DNA of 60,000 nucleotides from Tubulanus polymorphus (GCF_964204645.1 NC_134027.1:21938485-21998484), one strand, 5' to 3'; positions 11,081 to 22,707 are shown, counted from the stretch's first letter. Notes: generated by a model from the sequence alone, not told the origin. Numbers and translations: made by a program.

Positions 11081-13210
11081 CGCGAGGATGCTCATTCCTT
11101 ACTCCCGATATATTTATCGATATTCATTTTAGTCTTTGCGCCAGATATTTGACTCGATATATGCTGATGCAACTTAAATCATCACTTGTTATGCATATCA
11201 AATATTAAGGCAGCATTTTCTGGGATATCCCGAATAACGACATGCCCAGGAGCCAGCAGTTGTAGAAATGTCGATAATAGTTATACACATTATATCAGTA
11301 TCGTCATTCTGCTAAATCGAAATCCGAAATAAATGCGCTATAAGCTCATTCCAGGGAGTCATGAATTATGCGAATTAAATTCCCACCGTTGGATAATTTT
11401 TAATCAGAATTTAGAGCGTATTTCTATATATCTCGAAAAAATCAACCATCCTCCTCCACTTACACGCTACCCTTCGAATAACGTATTAGCAATGCAGAAA
11501 AAGATCATAAAACAACAATGGGACATTCTTTACTAAAAATCATCTGCTCTTAAACTACCCGCGCTTCGATTACACGATATCATCAAAAATATCCTTTTAC
11601 TTATTTTGCTTAAACAATAGACTACTGATGTATATACTCATGTATATATGTATAGGGGTTAATGCTAGCTGTTTATTACCTATGCATAGCGTCTGTAACT
11701 GATTGAATAGATTTATGACTTTAAAAAAAAAAGTTTTTCATGTTCAATCTATTACATATGCCGAGCATAGAGGGACTGATTGAATAGATTTCTGAATAAG
11801 AAAAAAATGAATAATAAACAGTACATAACGTTACTTAAGTAGGTCAATTTGCAGACCAGAAATGTGAACAAATTACAATTTCGCACCGCAGTCGCCCAGC
11901 TACCACTCTGTACACTTCGAGTGCGTTTAATGACTGTCGTGCGTAGACGAGTAAAAGAGCTGGCTTTGAATTTCCTATTACCCGGTCGGTTTCAACTAGG
12001 TACTAGACGACCTACTGACAGGATTCAAATGTAGGAGTTGATCGTCAAATCTGAATTCTAAGAATCACCTATCTTCGATATATTGTTGGACCTTTGTTTC
12101 GATGGATCCGAGTGCGATGGTAATCGGGAGCAGCCAGTAAGAAATTATTCATGTATTCGTTTATTTCCTGAATATTTTAAATCAATAGATACAAAAATTT
12201 ACAGAATGATAATATACAATTATTTTGTTTTATACATAGATATAAATATATGCTGATGTAAAATTGCAGCGGGGCAACCTAAGGGACAAATTATTTCGAT
12301 ATTCCGGTAACATATATATATCATTAACGCAGAGATGTAAAATCGAACCGTTTGGAAATAATCGATATCATTTATTTCAAGGTTTATGGTAGTTCTAATT
12401 GAACAGCGGGTATGGGCTCAAATTACACTGGCTGCTTTCTTGTACAATGCATACATAGATATTTACGTAATATATCTTATTCGTATTATCCGTACAACTA
12501 GCGATAAATCCGTGGAAACCACGGGCGTTTTTTCTTTAAAGTATAAACTTCCAACTTTTCGATAGATATTGCAAGTGAATTTAGTATGAGCTATTAGTAG
12601 CCTATAGATGTGATATCCCTTGCCCGCAAAAACGTGTCCGATCTCGGGGACTTGTCCTATGCTTGTGTCCGTAGAAGCCGCGGTTAACGGAACGATAGTT
12701 AGAAAACAAAATATGTAGAGTAGTTTAACTGCTCATGAATTGAGTAGGGCCATTTTATGATGTTCATGTATGAATATCACGCGGTGCTGAAGATTTCCCG
12801 TGACCGTGGTAGCCGCGGGTAACGGAAATATAGGTAGAAAAATGTTAAATTTAAAAGATTCAGTCCCCAACGACTGTATATTGTAAGTCGCATGTAAGTC
12901 AGCATTGCTGCAGTTGTGAGATAGGATAGAATATTGGTTTTGGAGCCAATGCTGCCCTAGCAGTTCAGACATGAATTTCTGCGTTCTGATAAGAAATGTC
13001 TTGTCCCCAACGCGAAGTCGCTATTATTGTAGAGATGTCTTTCTAGGGAAGTGGTTACCTAATTTTATGTTCTTGTTTCAATGTTATCATTGTCATTTTT
13101 ATCATTATAATCATTACAATAATAATTATTATTTTTGTCATTGTCATTATATTGCAACTATAAACATTATCATAACAATAACCGACATTCTTATCATAAT
13201 TAGCATTGTC
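11081..13210. other. Intergenic, simple-sequence and short direct repeats
   Basis: No gene seen. A block of the form GTAG-AGCCGCGG-TAACGGAA is repeated at about 12670-12700 and 12808-12830. An ATT/ATC-rich low-complexity tract occupies 13075-13220, immediately before the splice acceptor of the fusion gene. Confidence 0.4.
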
Positions 13211-13233
13211 ATCATTCTAGGCAACGAAGCAAA

Positions 13234-16200
13234 ATGATAAAAATAGGAGTCATAGGCTGCGGCCACTGGGGCAAGGACCACGTACGGGTTTTGATCGAAC
13301 GCGGCTCGCTGGCCGGCGTATGCGACTCGGACGCGGCGGCCATCGCGGCCATTCGCCAAACTAAGCCGGACGTCATCGTCTACAGCCTCGACGAGATGCT
13401 CGCCGACGCTTCCGTCGAAGGCGTGGTCATAGCCACGCCCGACCGCAGCCACTTCGACCTGGCTGAACGCGCGTTACGAGCTGGTAAACACGTGCTGGTC
13501 GAGACACCGATGACGACGTCGTACGCGCAGGCGCGGGCACTAGTACGTCTGGCCGACGAGCGCCGTCTGCTGGTAACGACCGGGTATCATATGCTGCACC
13601 AGGGCGCCGTCAGAATGATGCTGCGCTCGATCGAGAGTGGCGCGATCGGTGACGTGACGAACGTACGAACTCATCGCTATCGCCGACGTTCGTGCGCCAA
13701 CATCCAGGTTCACTGGTCTCTTGGACCGCACGACGTGGCCGTCATCCTAGCGATCAATGGTTGTCGGCTACCCCGGAGACTGAGAGCGGTGGGAGAGCCG
13801 ACGCAAGAGGTCGACATTCGCATGGAGTTCGGCGATAATGGCGATGACGGCGCGCTGAAAACGATGTCGGCGATTGCGCGGGGTTTTCCGGTTGTGGAAC
13901 ACAAAATCGTCGTGAACGGTACGGAAGGCGCATTCGTGTTTAACGACACGCTGCCCAGGGGCCAGAAACTGAAATTCTACCCGGCCTACACCGGCCAGGA
14001 CGCGGCGAGCTGGTTAACCTTGACGCCGGACGCTGGTGACGGTGGATTTTTCGTCGCCTGTCGCGAAGAGGAGCTGCTAATGTCGGAGCACTCCGCGTTC
14101 GCGAAGGCGATCGAGTCAAACGGTGGAGATGGTTATCCGGAATCGTGGGCGTGCAACGACTTCGGCGCCTACGTCGCGTGCGTCTTGGAGCTTGCGCACG
14201 AGTCTCTCCTAACCGACGGATCCTGGCGCATAGTCGATGAATATTTAAATGGGCAACAGATTCGAGCTCCGAATTCGCGTAAAGAAAACGACAAGTACGC
14301 ACCCGTGCACGGTAACCCGGCCGTTCAGCGCGGCTCGGCGAGCGACAAGCGTGATGAACTAACCGCCGCGTGTCCTCACACCGACCTTGCAATGGATGGT
14401 GATATCTCTCAGCTCCCTCTAGTCACCAACGAAAAATCCGATAAAAGATGCAAACCTCTCCACCAGGCGGTGGTTGGTAGCGATGAAACCTGCGATAGCT
14501 CTCGGCGCGCACCGACAGCGACCGCCGGTTGCGAACCGCCCCCACCGGCCCCGATCACTCTAGCCGGTTTGGAGCGACAACTGAAGGTGGTCGATAAACC
14601 AGTTAAAGCCCGCGTGATATCGGTAATCGATAGCTGCAAGTTTATATTCGGCCCAGAAATGGCTCAGTTGGGAGGAGAATTGTCTCGATTCTGCGGTTGT
14701 AAACACGTCATCACCTGCGCCTGCGGCACCGACGCGTTGCGTTTGGCTTTGACTGCGAAAGGCGCCACTCGGCCGCATCAGGCGGTATTCGTGCCGGCGA
14801 ACACGTGCTGCTCCACGGTTGAAGCGATCATAGTGGCCGGCGCAACGCCCGTATTCGTCGATGTGCGGCAAGATACGTACAACATGGACGAGACGAGCCT
14901 CGCAAAAGGTAATATATTGTGTGCTTCTTGCGGAGTAGAACGCAAACTGCGTTGCGTATGAAATAATTCAAAAATACAGCATAATCGGAATTAAGTTCAG
15001 ATTAATCGAAGTTGGCGGTTTAATTCTGCACCAAATCGATATCAATGTGAAATACATGAAAATGTTTATGAAATACACAATACGGTGTCCCGTACTGCGG
15101 TGAAATTGAGACTCATAATATTCTACTAATACATCTAACTCAGTATTTGAAAACCAAACTATGTATTTGATACCTCCGGATAGTCTGAGCCTAACATAGC
15201 GAAATGGATTCGATATACTGCATGTTTTACGACAGCTGTGGGTTGACCCTGTTACTTCAAACGACACGCGACATGCTTTTCAGGATGAACTAATTAGATT
15301 CGACAAAACGAAAATGTATTTTCCAAGTTTGACCCACTATCACACAAAAACTAATAACGATAATTGAAAACTGTAAAAAAAAACATAGAAAAATACATAT
15401 AAATACCTATTGATCCTGAAAATTTCAAAAATATAGATTAAAATTTGTAAGAATTGCAAATTTTTGGATGAGATGAGCAATAATTTAAGTTGAATTATCC
15501 GGAAGACGATATCAATGTTTATGACTTCACCAGCGCGCATTGTTGCAGTACATGTATATGAATGAGTAATATCTTTAAAAAGTCCAGAGGTATGAACGAA
15601 AGAAAAAAATTAAAGGGGGACAAATAGGGACAAAAAATTCAACTATGCGGACCCGGCGCGTACCCAAAATAATGGCGCCTGGAAACTTTAAAAGGCTTAA
15701 CGAATAAAACCGACAGTTACTTCTGTAAAAACAGTTTATTGCCTTAAAGTTTCGAGGTTCAAACTAAACCTGTTTGAGGTTTAGTTTTGAACCTCGAAAC
15801 TGCACTCGAACTGTCGGTTTTATTCGTTAACTCTACACTGAGATTTACATCAGTTCACTGCAGTCATGTAAAAGGCTTATTGCATTGCCGCACTAATCAA
15901 TTTATACCATAAATACCGAAGATCTGACCAATTTTCATATCGTTTCAATTATTTCGTTTGGTTTTTTTTCAGCGATCGAGTTGGCCCGAGGCAGCTCTCT
16001 CGAACCTACCGGTGTCGTTGTCGTAGACCTGTACGGTATGCCGGCCGACTACGACGCAATCGGTGCCGTCGCTCGAGTCAACGACCTGTGGGTTTTAGAG
16101 GACGCGGCGCAAAGCTTCGGCGCCGAGCGCAACGGCGTGAAAGTGGGTAACATTTGCGAAATAACGATAACCAGTTTCTACCCGGCGAAGGGTCTCGGTA

Positions 16201-17459
16201 CGTTTATAGTCGAATTCATTAAATGTGTATGGCGTGCTATCACGCTAGGTGGCAGGTGAATCGGTTGAACAAATCGTTCAAAAACCGTTCAATTTTCTAG
16301 CCTTCTACATAAACCAATTTAACCTTCTGGCTAACTACATCATCCAAACAAGTGCAATACGCAATAAATTACTTGAAACAGCAGTATGGAAATTTAATGT
16401 GCTCTTATAGGCCAAAATTGGCCGGTTGGATCAACTTAGTAATGCATCAAACTTTGCAACGAATGCAGACTAGGCAAATTACACGTCTCTAAAGAAGCAC
16501 CAGAAGCACCGATTAATCTTCAAAGGATTCGTATAAAAGCGAGAATTTTATTCACCATTCGTAGAATTTGAGAAATTATGGATACATTTTCAATTGAAAC
16601 TGAAAAGAGACTCGGTACACACACGTTCGCGTATGATATAAATATTACCACGGTGTACCCACCAAATATAAATCAAATTAGTTTTTCAACTCAATGATGG
16701 ATGTAGTTTTCAGTTAGTGTCCACTTTCAGCCCACAGCGGGCTATGCGTTCAATTTTCGTTTTCAATTTTTCAGTTTCCAACTCAAGTAAAACATTTTTG
16801 GACCTTATTTTTCGTCTTTATTGTGGGGTTCTCGTTTTATTTATGCGATCAATAATATCCTAGTTCAATGTCCCTCTTTTTCCTGTTTAGGATGTTTCGG
16901 AGATGGCGGAGCCGTACTCACCAACAGCGACGAGTTAGCGGCCGCTGTCTGGAGTCTCCGCGCTCACGGCCGCAGCCCGGACCACAAATACCACATCGAA
17001 CGAGTCGGCATGAACAGTCGTTTAGACACCCTCCAAGCGGCCGTACTGCTTGAAAAACTTAAAATCTTCCCCGGCGAAATCGAATCGCGGCGTCGTATCG
17101 CCGAGCGATATCGTCAGCTGTTATCGCCGCACGGCGTCACGACGCCGACGACACCGGCCGGCGTGGCGTCCTCGTGGACGGCGTACACAGTCGTCCTGCC
17201 GACCAACTGCGACCGAAGCCGCGTCATCGACGACCTAGAACGACGGCATCGCGTACAAACGGGTGTCTTCTACGAGCCGGGACCGCAGCACAAACTGCCC
17301 GCCTTCGCCGACTATTTGCGGCCGGCGATGACGGTTGTCGACGGCCTGCAGCCGCGAATACTTAGCCTGCCCGTACACCCTTACCTGCGCGACGACGAGG
17401 TCGAACGCGTTGCCCGAGCACTGGTCGAATGCGTACGAAATTTCACGATCAAAACGTGA
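13234..17459 (+). CDS. Fused nucleotide-sugar oxidoreductase (Gfo/Idh/MocA) and DegT-type aminotransferase
   Basis: Three exons, 13234-14908, 15973-16197 and 16891-17459, join in phase 1 to give 822 residues. Residues 1 to about 345 form a Gfo/Idh/MocA oxidoreductase: GVIGCGHWGKDHVR nucleotide loop (5-18), ATPDRSHFDLA (67-77), and a GPHDV active-site-like motif. A low-complexity linker covers about 346-440. Residues from about 450 form a DegT/DnrJ/EryC1/StrS aminotransferase: FGPEMAQL, ACGTDALRLAL, VPANTCCSTVEA, EDAAQSFGA, SFYPAKGLG with the presumed PLP lysine 631, GCFGDGGAV and GMNSRLDTLQAAVL. The pairing matches bacterial WbpB/WlbA plus WbpE/WlbC, which oxidise then transaminate C3 of UDP-GlcNAcA, although other 3-amino-sugar pathways are possible. 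The oxidoreductase has ETP at 90-92 where EKP is usual. Coding sequence is GC-rich with bacterial-like codon choice, while the introns are AT-rich like the genome, supporting ancient transfer followed by intron gain. ATG 13234 is the first in frame after an AG acceptor at 13219-13220, so a 5' leader exon is likely. Confidence 0.88.
15697..15830. mobile_element. piggyBac-like MITE in intron 1 of the fusion gene
   Basis: TTAA at 15697-15700 is followed by CGAATAAAACCGACAGTT. The exact inverse precedes TTAA at 15827-15830. Within it, a second inverted pair (GTTTCGAGGTTCAAACTAAA and its inverse) makes a strong hairpin. The TTAA target and terminal repeats suggest a piggyBac-mobilised non-autonomous element. 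Confidence 0.7.
16198..16890. other. Intron 2 of the fusion gene
   Basis: AT-rich, ending in the pyrimidine-rich acceptor TTTTTCCTGTTTAG. No internal gene or repeat was recognised. Confidence 0.6.
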
Positions 17460-18027
17460 TGAAGTCGCTTCCCCGGGGGATGCAACAACAAAAGTCATTA
17501 TTATTTATTTACTTTCTTATAGAATTATACCAAGTTATAATATGGTCACACATAAATGAAATATTGGTAATATATCAACATAAAATGTTTTGATAAATAC
17601 AGCAGGAAAAGCTTAAAGCTTGTATAGATAGACCCACCCTTGGATCTACGTTTTAACAATATTTTCTAATCTGCAAATAAAGGTGCTAAAATTGGTTATA
17701 GTCTACTCGGTTCTTAAAGGAGTTTTGATTTTGAGGATTGATTTTGAGGAATACACGCAGCTAATCTAGGTTCAGTTTCTGTAAAAAAGGTATTAAAACC
17801 ATTGGCTATAAAAAGTGGATCACCCATAGCCAAGTCATACACGACAAACTGTTCAGAATAAACCAATTTCTTTTTCTTAGCTAAGATTGAATTTACTCGT
17901 GACTATACATGTAAGAAATCGTCATGGAATGAAGTTTTTTGCTGTTTTTAAACATTCAAAAAATACGATTCTGTATCTTATAGCCAGCTTTGATGATTGA
18001 GATTTCTAAAAAGATGTTAGAAAGAAA
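17460..18027. other. Intergenic 3' flank of the fusion gene
   Basis: No coding sequence seen. AATAAA occurs at about 17678, which could serve polyadenylation of the fusion gene, but this is only positional. Confidence 0.3.
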
Positions 18028-18242
18028 CTAGCCACGATAAGCGCCGAAAATTCTACGAAATGGTTATTTCCGGTTACTGTCGGTAATTTTCGTAGAATGC
18101 TTGGTCACGCCACGAATGAGTTGCCAGGTAGCTATCCCCACGTTGCTATGTAGCATCAGTGTTCCCTTCACGTGAAATCGCTTTACGCTGACCCTTTTTA
18201 CACGCGCTTTTCAATTATTTCCCATCGAAATGGAAAATTAAG
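18028..18242 (+). pseudogene. Severed 5' fragment of the CBM20-like gene (third copy)
   Basis: This stretch aligns by eye with 7128-7351: the same leader words, then ATGGAAAAT followed by TAA instead of the next codon. Similarity ends at that point. The fragment is therefore promoter plus four codons, fused to an unrelated repeated segment that starts at about 18240. Confidence 0.7.
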
Positions 18243-18440
18243 TTCTTCTTAATTGGCTAACCTTGGCTTAACCTTAATTACCCTTGATATTTTGAAAAAC
18301 CTGTTGGTCAATTTGGCTAAATACATTAAACAAGGCTTTTATGTATAGAGATCCCTCCATTAGTGTATATCGTATATACGTCTTGTATATACTTAATGTA
18401 TATTTTGTTAATGATTGTGTTATGTTTTCATTTTTTGACG
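18240..18440 (+). repeat. Segmental duplication, part 1 (partner 24535-24720)
   Basis: The words TTAATTGGCTAACCTT, GATATTTTGAAAAA and AGAGATCCCTCCATTAGTG occur in the same order at 24535-24720. The companion block 19565-19795, including the tRNA-Ser gene, matches 24720-25304. Here the two blocks are separated by about 1.1 kb of other DNA. Confidence 0.7.
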
Positions 18441-19564
18441 CCTTATAAAACGTTACCATTATGAAACCTAAACAAGATTAACCATTCAGCGTCATTTTAC
18501 AAACGAACCGTAAATCGATGTGCAAAACGTCACAGGTCTATGTGTAAACATTCAATCTATTTGGCAAAATACTATTTCTTCCTATGATTATATAATGAGC
18601 TCTATTTGAACGTCGAAATGTTATATTGCATTGAATGTCATTAGAAGACGTATTGTAATAGTAAAGGATGTATGATTATATCAGAAGCCGCAGGCGTAAA
18701 TAGAAATGATAAGTAAATCGGAATATTCGGTCAAAATGGCGGATGTATACACGATTTGGAAGTCTGATATAAAAGTAAGACCCTGACATGGGGATGCCGG
18801 TGGAATGACGAAGCTATCTACGATCTGTGTGGGGCCGGCGTGAGTTTCATCGGCGGCCACAAGTCGTCAATATAAAAATGTGTAAACATATAATTTCAAT
18901 ATTCAAATGTTTTTAGAAAATATGTTCGATATAAGGGGTATGCAGGTGTCATGAGATTAGCAATTCATAATAGCATAGCTGTCATATACGGCTCCACGTC
19001 CTCTGATGGCATGAGTATTATGTGACAATTCAATTCAATTCTTTATTGATCCTTATTACATATAAAATTCCCAAATTCAAAAAAGTTACAAATTTTAAAA
19101 TAAGAAAATACAACATACAAGACACGTGCGTAATTCATACAGAATAACATAAGCAAGTAATTTTAAATGACAATGTCTACTTCAACTCAAGAGGATATCG
19201 AGTGACAGCCAAACCGGGGACCGGCCGGACCGGCTGGCTGGGCCACACGATATGCTTCAAAGTCATGATGCAGCAGAGATCAGAAGGGAGCTCTTTCCTC
19301 AACCATGGAGGCAATGAAGTTGCAGACCAGCTTAGAGGCAAAAGTGAATGAATTCGGTCGCAAGTTATCAATTATTGACAATTTTCAATAAAAGAATTAA
19401 ACCTACAGTCGACAAGGTCTGTATCATCTACCCAATCGCCTATTCTCATAATTTCCCAAATTTCTTAAAACTTCGATTTCAAATTTGCAATTCCACATTA
19501 GCTTATCCAAAAAATTCTACATTTTTTCGCAGGCGTCAAATAATTTATCAAAATTAATTTCCTT
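18441..19564. other. Insertion interrupting the duplicated segment
   Basis: This interval is absent from the partner copy near 24720. It includes AATTCAATTCTTTATTGATC at about 19032-19051, resembling the 3' edge of a minus-oriented LINE. Open stretches on both strands around 19177-19371 show no recognised domain. The rest is anonymous. Confidence 0.4.
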
Positions 19565-19712
19565 ATTTATAATTTCTATCACTTAAGTGTTGTTTTTTAA
19601 ATAGTTGTATACACGTATGTAGTAAGTTTCCTCCTTGTACAATTGAAATGGTTGGAGTGTGAATAAATTCGTATTCGTTTATTTTGTATTCGTATCGCCA
19701 AATGCTTATCAA

Positions 19713-19794
19713 GTTGTCGTGGCCGAGTGGTTAAGGCGATGGACTAGAAATCCATTGGGATCTTCCCGCGCAGGTTCGAATCCTGCCGACAACG
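19713..19794 (+). tRNA. tRNA-Ser (anticodon AGA)
   Basis: An 82-nt gene with acceptor stem GTTGTCG/CGACAAC, A-box TGGCCGAGTGG and B-box GGTTCGAATCC. The anticodon loop is CTAGAAA with AGA at 19746-19748. The long variable arm (TTGGGATCTTCCCGC) is typical of serine tRNAs. All stems pair, so this copy looks functional and decodes UCU. Confidence 0.92.
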
Positions 19795-20600
19795 AAATGT
19801 TTTGCTAGACTCACCACTGGCTTGAGAGGTTTGTGGGTTCGAGATTATAAGTAGTCTATATATATGCATAGTTAATAGCTTTTTATATTTTATCAATAAT
19901 TCAGTTCGTTTCAAAATGACCCTCATTTGGTGGAATCACATATTCTTACCGACGACCGACTTCCGGCCATATCACATTCGAATTTTCCAGAAAACTCTTC
20001 TACGTGTTTCCCTACGAGAACTCCGCGTTTATTCTGTGTGCATAATTCGTCAACCAAACGTCGATCGGACTTGTCGTTTTTTTATGCGCATCATTTTAAT
20101 CACTTACTCTTATATTCCTCGAATTATGGATTCCAAAAAAAAGAAAAATGAGACAAGATTAGTCTAAAGTAATTTCATATCTTATATCTAATCATATATC
20201 TTATATCTTATATTCAGTCTTATATCAATTCAAACCTCGAGAAAGAAATAGAATGGCTTTAAAAAGACATCGATTAATATAGCAAGAAAACTTCATCAAT
20301 GTATATAAACATTATTGTAACGGTTTTTATGGCGTCGAAACAACTATTACCATCCAAGTTAACAAGTTTCATCGGTGTCCCTAAAACTGAACACTGCTTT
20401 TCGACTAGTATTTCTTCAGGGATAAAAGATAATCTGAATTAATTGAAATTCTCACAGAATAACGTCATGCGTCAGGTATCATGCACTTTTGCTTAAAGCA
20501 TTCGTATTTCATAGCTGGAATATTGCTAACGATACGTCTTTCGCAACTGAATCGATTTACAATGCATACAGATTTGAACGCGGAATTCAATTTACTTCAA
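19795..20600. other. Intergenic, no gene seen
   Basis: Two overlapping + frames at 19916-20167 are open but show no motif or splice support. Tandem ATCTTATAT-type words occur at about 20175-20215. Confidence 0.35.
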
Positions 20601-20607
20601 AGAATCA

Positions 20608-21192
20608 ATGGACAGCCTCGTTTTGGAGTTGAGCCAAATTGACTTCAGAAATCTAAAAAATGAGTTTCTACGTAAACATTGGATTAACACGGAAGCTGGT
20701 GAAAGGTTGCAGGTCACCGTGAGTCAGAAATTACTTTATTATTCGCGGCTGAAATTTTTTTTTTATAACTAGATATAGGGTACACATTTTAGAGGTGGTA
20801 TGTAACATATTCTTGAATCGTACCAACACCCACATAAAATTATCTAATCAGGACTTCTTCTATTATTGAAGTATATATTTGATTTGCTTCATTCCGTCAA
20901 TTTTCAGTATATCAAGGATTCAAGATGTCAAGAACTTTGCCCCGACAGCGGAAGTGGATGGGACAGACGTCCGAAAGTGACGTCTTCAAACATGTTGGAA
21001 AGGTGGAAAAATCATAACTGCTATTTCGGCGAGGATATTGGAAGGTGTCCCGTTTACCGCCGGTTCCCCAAACTACTATCCCGGCTGTTCATATTCGCTA
21101 TGTTTTCTTTCGTCAATATCTTGATCGTGGTATTCTTATTTTATCGGTCAATGTTCAAAATATTCTCACCCCAACACGTACAAATACCATAG
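20608..21192 (+). CDS. Small two-exon single-pass membrane protein, unknown
   Basis: The ATG exon 20608-20718 (37 codons, donor GTGAGT) joins in phase 0 to 20908-21192 after a TTTTCAG acceptor, giving 131 residues. The soluble N-terminal part carries four cysteines (CQELC, NHNCYFGEDIGRC), and it is followed by one hydrophobic helix of about 24 residues (LFIFAMFSFVNILIVVFLFY) and a short tail ending QHVQIP. There is no cleavable signal, so the helix would anchor it near the C-terminus. I do not recognise the family. Support rests on good splice sites, matching phase and length; it could still be fortuitous. Confidence 0.45.
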
Positions 21193-22125
21193 CAATCTTT
21201 GTCTATATGCATGACTCAATGGTTAATGAGAAATTCATTACACGTTCCGATATGAACACGTGTCACACCTTGACGCATAGATTATCTAAATGAAATATTC
21301 AGAAATGATAATTCAGAAATAAATATATTATTAGATATGATAATTTGAAAAGTAAATATACATTAGGACATAGAAATTTACTATTCCCTAAAAGAAATTA
21401 TCTATAATGGTCCCCTGGCACCCTTGTCAAAAACATCTGACGATGGGTTCTTTCAAATAGCCCTTTATTTCTTGGTAGTTCCATAAAGAACATTTTTTCC
21501 AAGGGGTCCTTAAAGACCAAAATGTTCTTTGGCGAAGCTTTAAGGATTACATCAGAGGCAGACTGGCGGGCTAAAGGTTCCCCGTTAGAACCACTTGTTC
21601 AAAGACTTCAATAATGGGACGATGCACTAATGGAGTTTTATGTTTATAAATAGTTTAGCTGCAAAATCGGGTCGCCTTTATTAATGTGATAAATTCTCAA
21701 ATGACGACTTACGCACTTTTAGTCAATTTTGCACGCAGACGTACAGACGACTTACATAACGTGACAACTTCATTTTACATACACTTACAGAACATATAAA
21801 TTGGAACTCAAAAATACCGGTATGATTTTAAAATACCCCTATTGATTAAAGACCATCCCTATCTTTTAGGACAACCAGAGAATAGTTATGAATTATACAT
21901 ATATACATATCATATACATCAAAGACAACTGTTACTGTCTGGCATATAGCTGAGAGCTGGAGATTAGTGTCTGGCAAATCCAACGCAAACTCATTATTCA
22001 TGATTACTATTCATGATTACATAATTCATATTACGTGTGTTTAAATGTTCGGCAGGATTACACGCATGTCAGATACAACTTTGAGAATTTATTGCGAAAA
22101 GCTGCTTATGTGCAAATGATCAGCT
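21193..22125. other. Intergenic with a small hairpin
   Basis: AAAGAACATTTTTTCCAAGG at about 21486-21505 is partly mirrored by CC-AAAATGTTCTTTGG at about 21515-21533. No gene is seen. Confidence 0.35.
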
Positions 22126-22133
22126 TACAACAC

Positions 22134-22207
22134 TATAAATACCGATAGAATTCCGGCTTTAGTCAATTATTGCAAATCCTTTTAACAACGCTCTCACAAA
22201 ATCTGAG
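22134..22207 (+). promoter_or_regulatory. TATA promoter and non-coding first exon of the cysteine-rich peptide gene
   Basis: TATAAAT at 22134-22140 sits about 25-30 bases before a likely start site near 22165. The presumed leader exon runs to 22207 and ends CTGAG before a strong GTAAGT donor. The next acceptor, TTATTTTCAG, ends at 22704, three bases before the coding ATG. The spacing is typical of genes for highly expressed secreted peptides. Confidence 0.55.
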
Positions 22208-22707
22208 GTAAGTGACGACAAGCTCTCGTCGGCAGCATATATGGGAGTGTTTGGAGAAGGCTTTCGGGCTCTTAACTTAATAAGTTATACACACGCCTAT
22301 GGGGGGATGAGTTTTCAATGAAAGTGTCATGGTGTCGAATGCTTGCCAAGTGGAGGGGTTAACAAACTGCGGCTCGTACGAACTAAGACAGAGGTTTGCC
22401 GTCCATTTCAGGTTCAATATAAAGATTTTGCCAACTGACATAATTTTTTTTCTCTGCCTCATCTCATCGGTGGTAATATGTCAATCGATAGTAATCCCTG
22501 CATTATCATACACATATAATTCAACTTAAATCGCTTCACATTGGTTTCTTCATTGTATCTTATGAGTCTTATGTTTCTACTTAATAGCAATATGCTGAAT
22601 TTGTCTTCGCAGTAGGCAAATATAGATATTGAGAGTAGTTCAATTCATAGTTCTGTCCCAGCATTTTTTGGAATTAAAATAAATTCTCGAAATCTTATTT
22701 TCAGAAT

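Noticed and set aside
13940-14392. Long opposite-strand ORFs over the fusion gene
   Set aside because: They are shadows of a GC-rich coding exon and have no domain logic of their own.
13234-17459. Bacterial contamination explaining the GC-rich gene
   Set aside because: The coding sequence is interrupted by two AT-rich GT/AG introns in consistent phase, one holding a host-type MITE, and it is embedded in animal DNA.
18441-19564. Large retrotransposon inserted in the duplicated segment
   Set aside because: Only a 3'-end-like word is seen, with no reverse transcriptase or defined ends.
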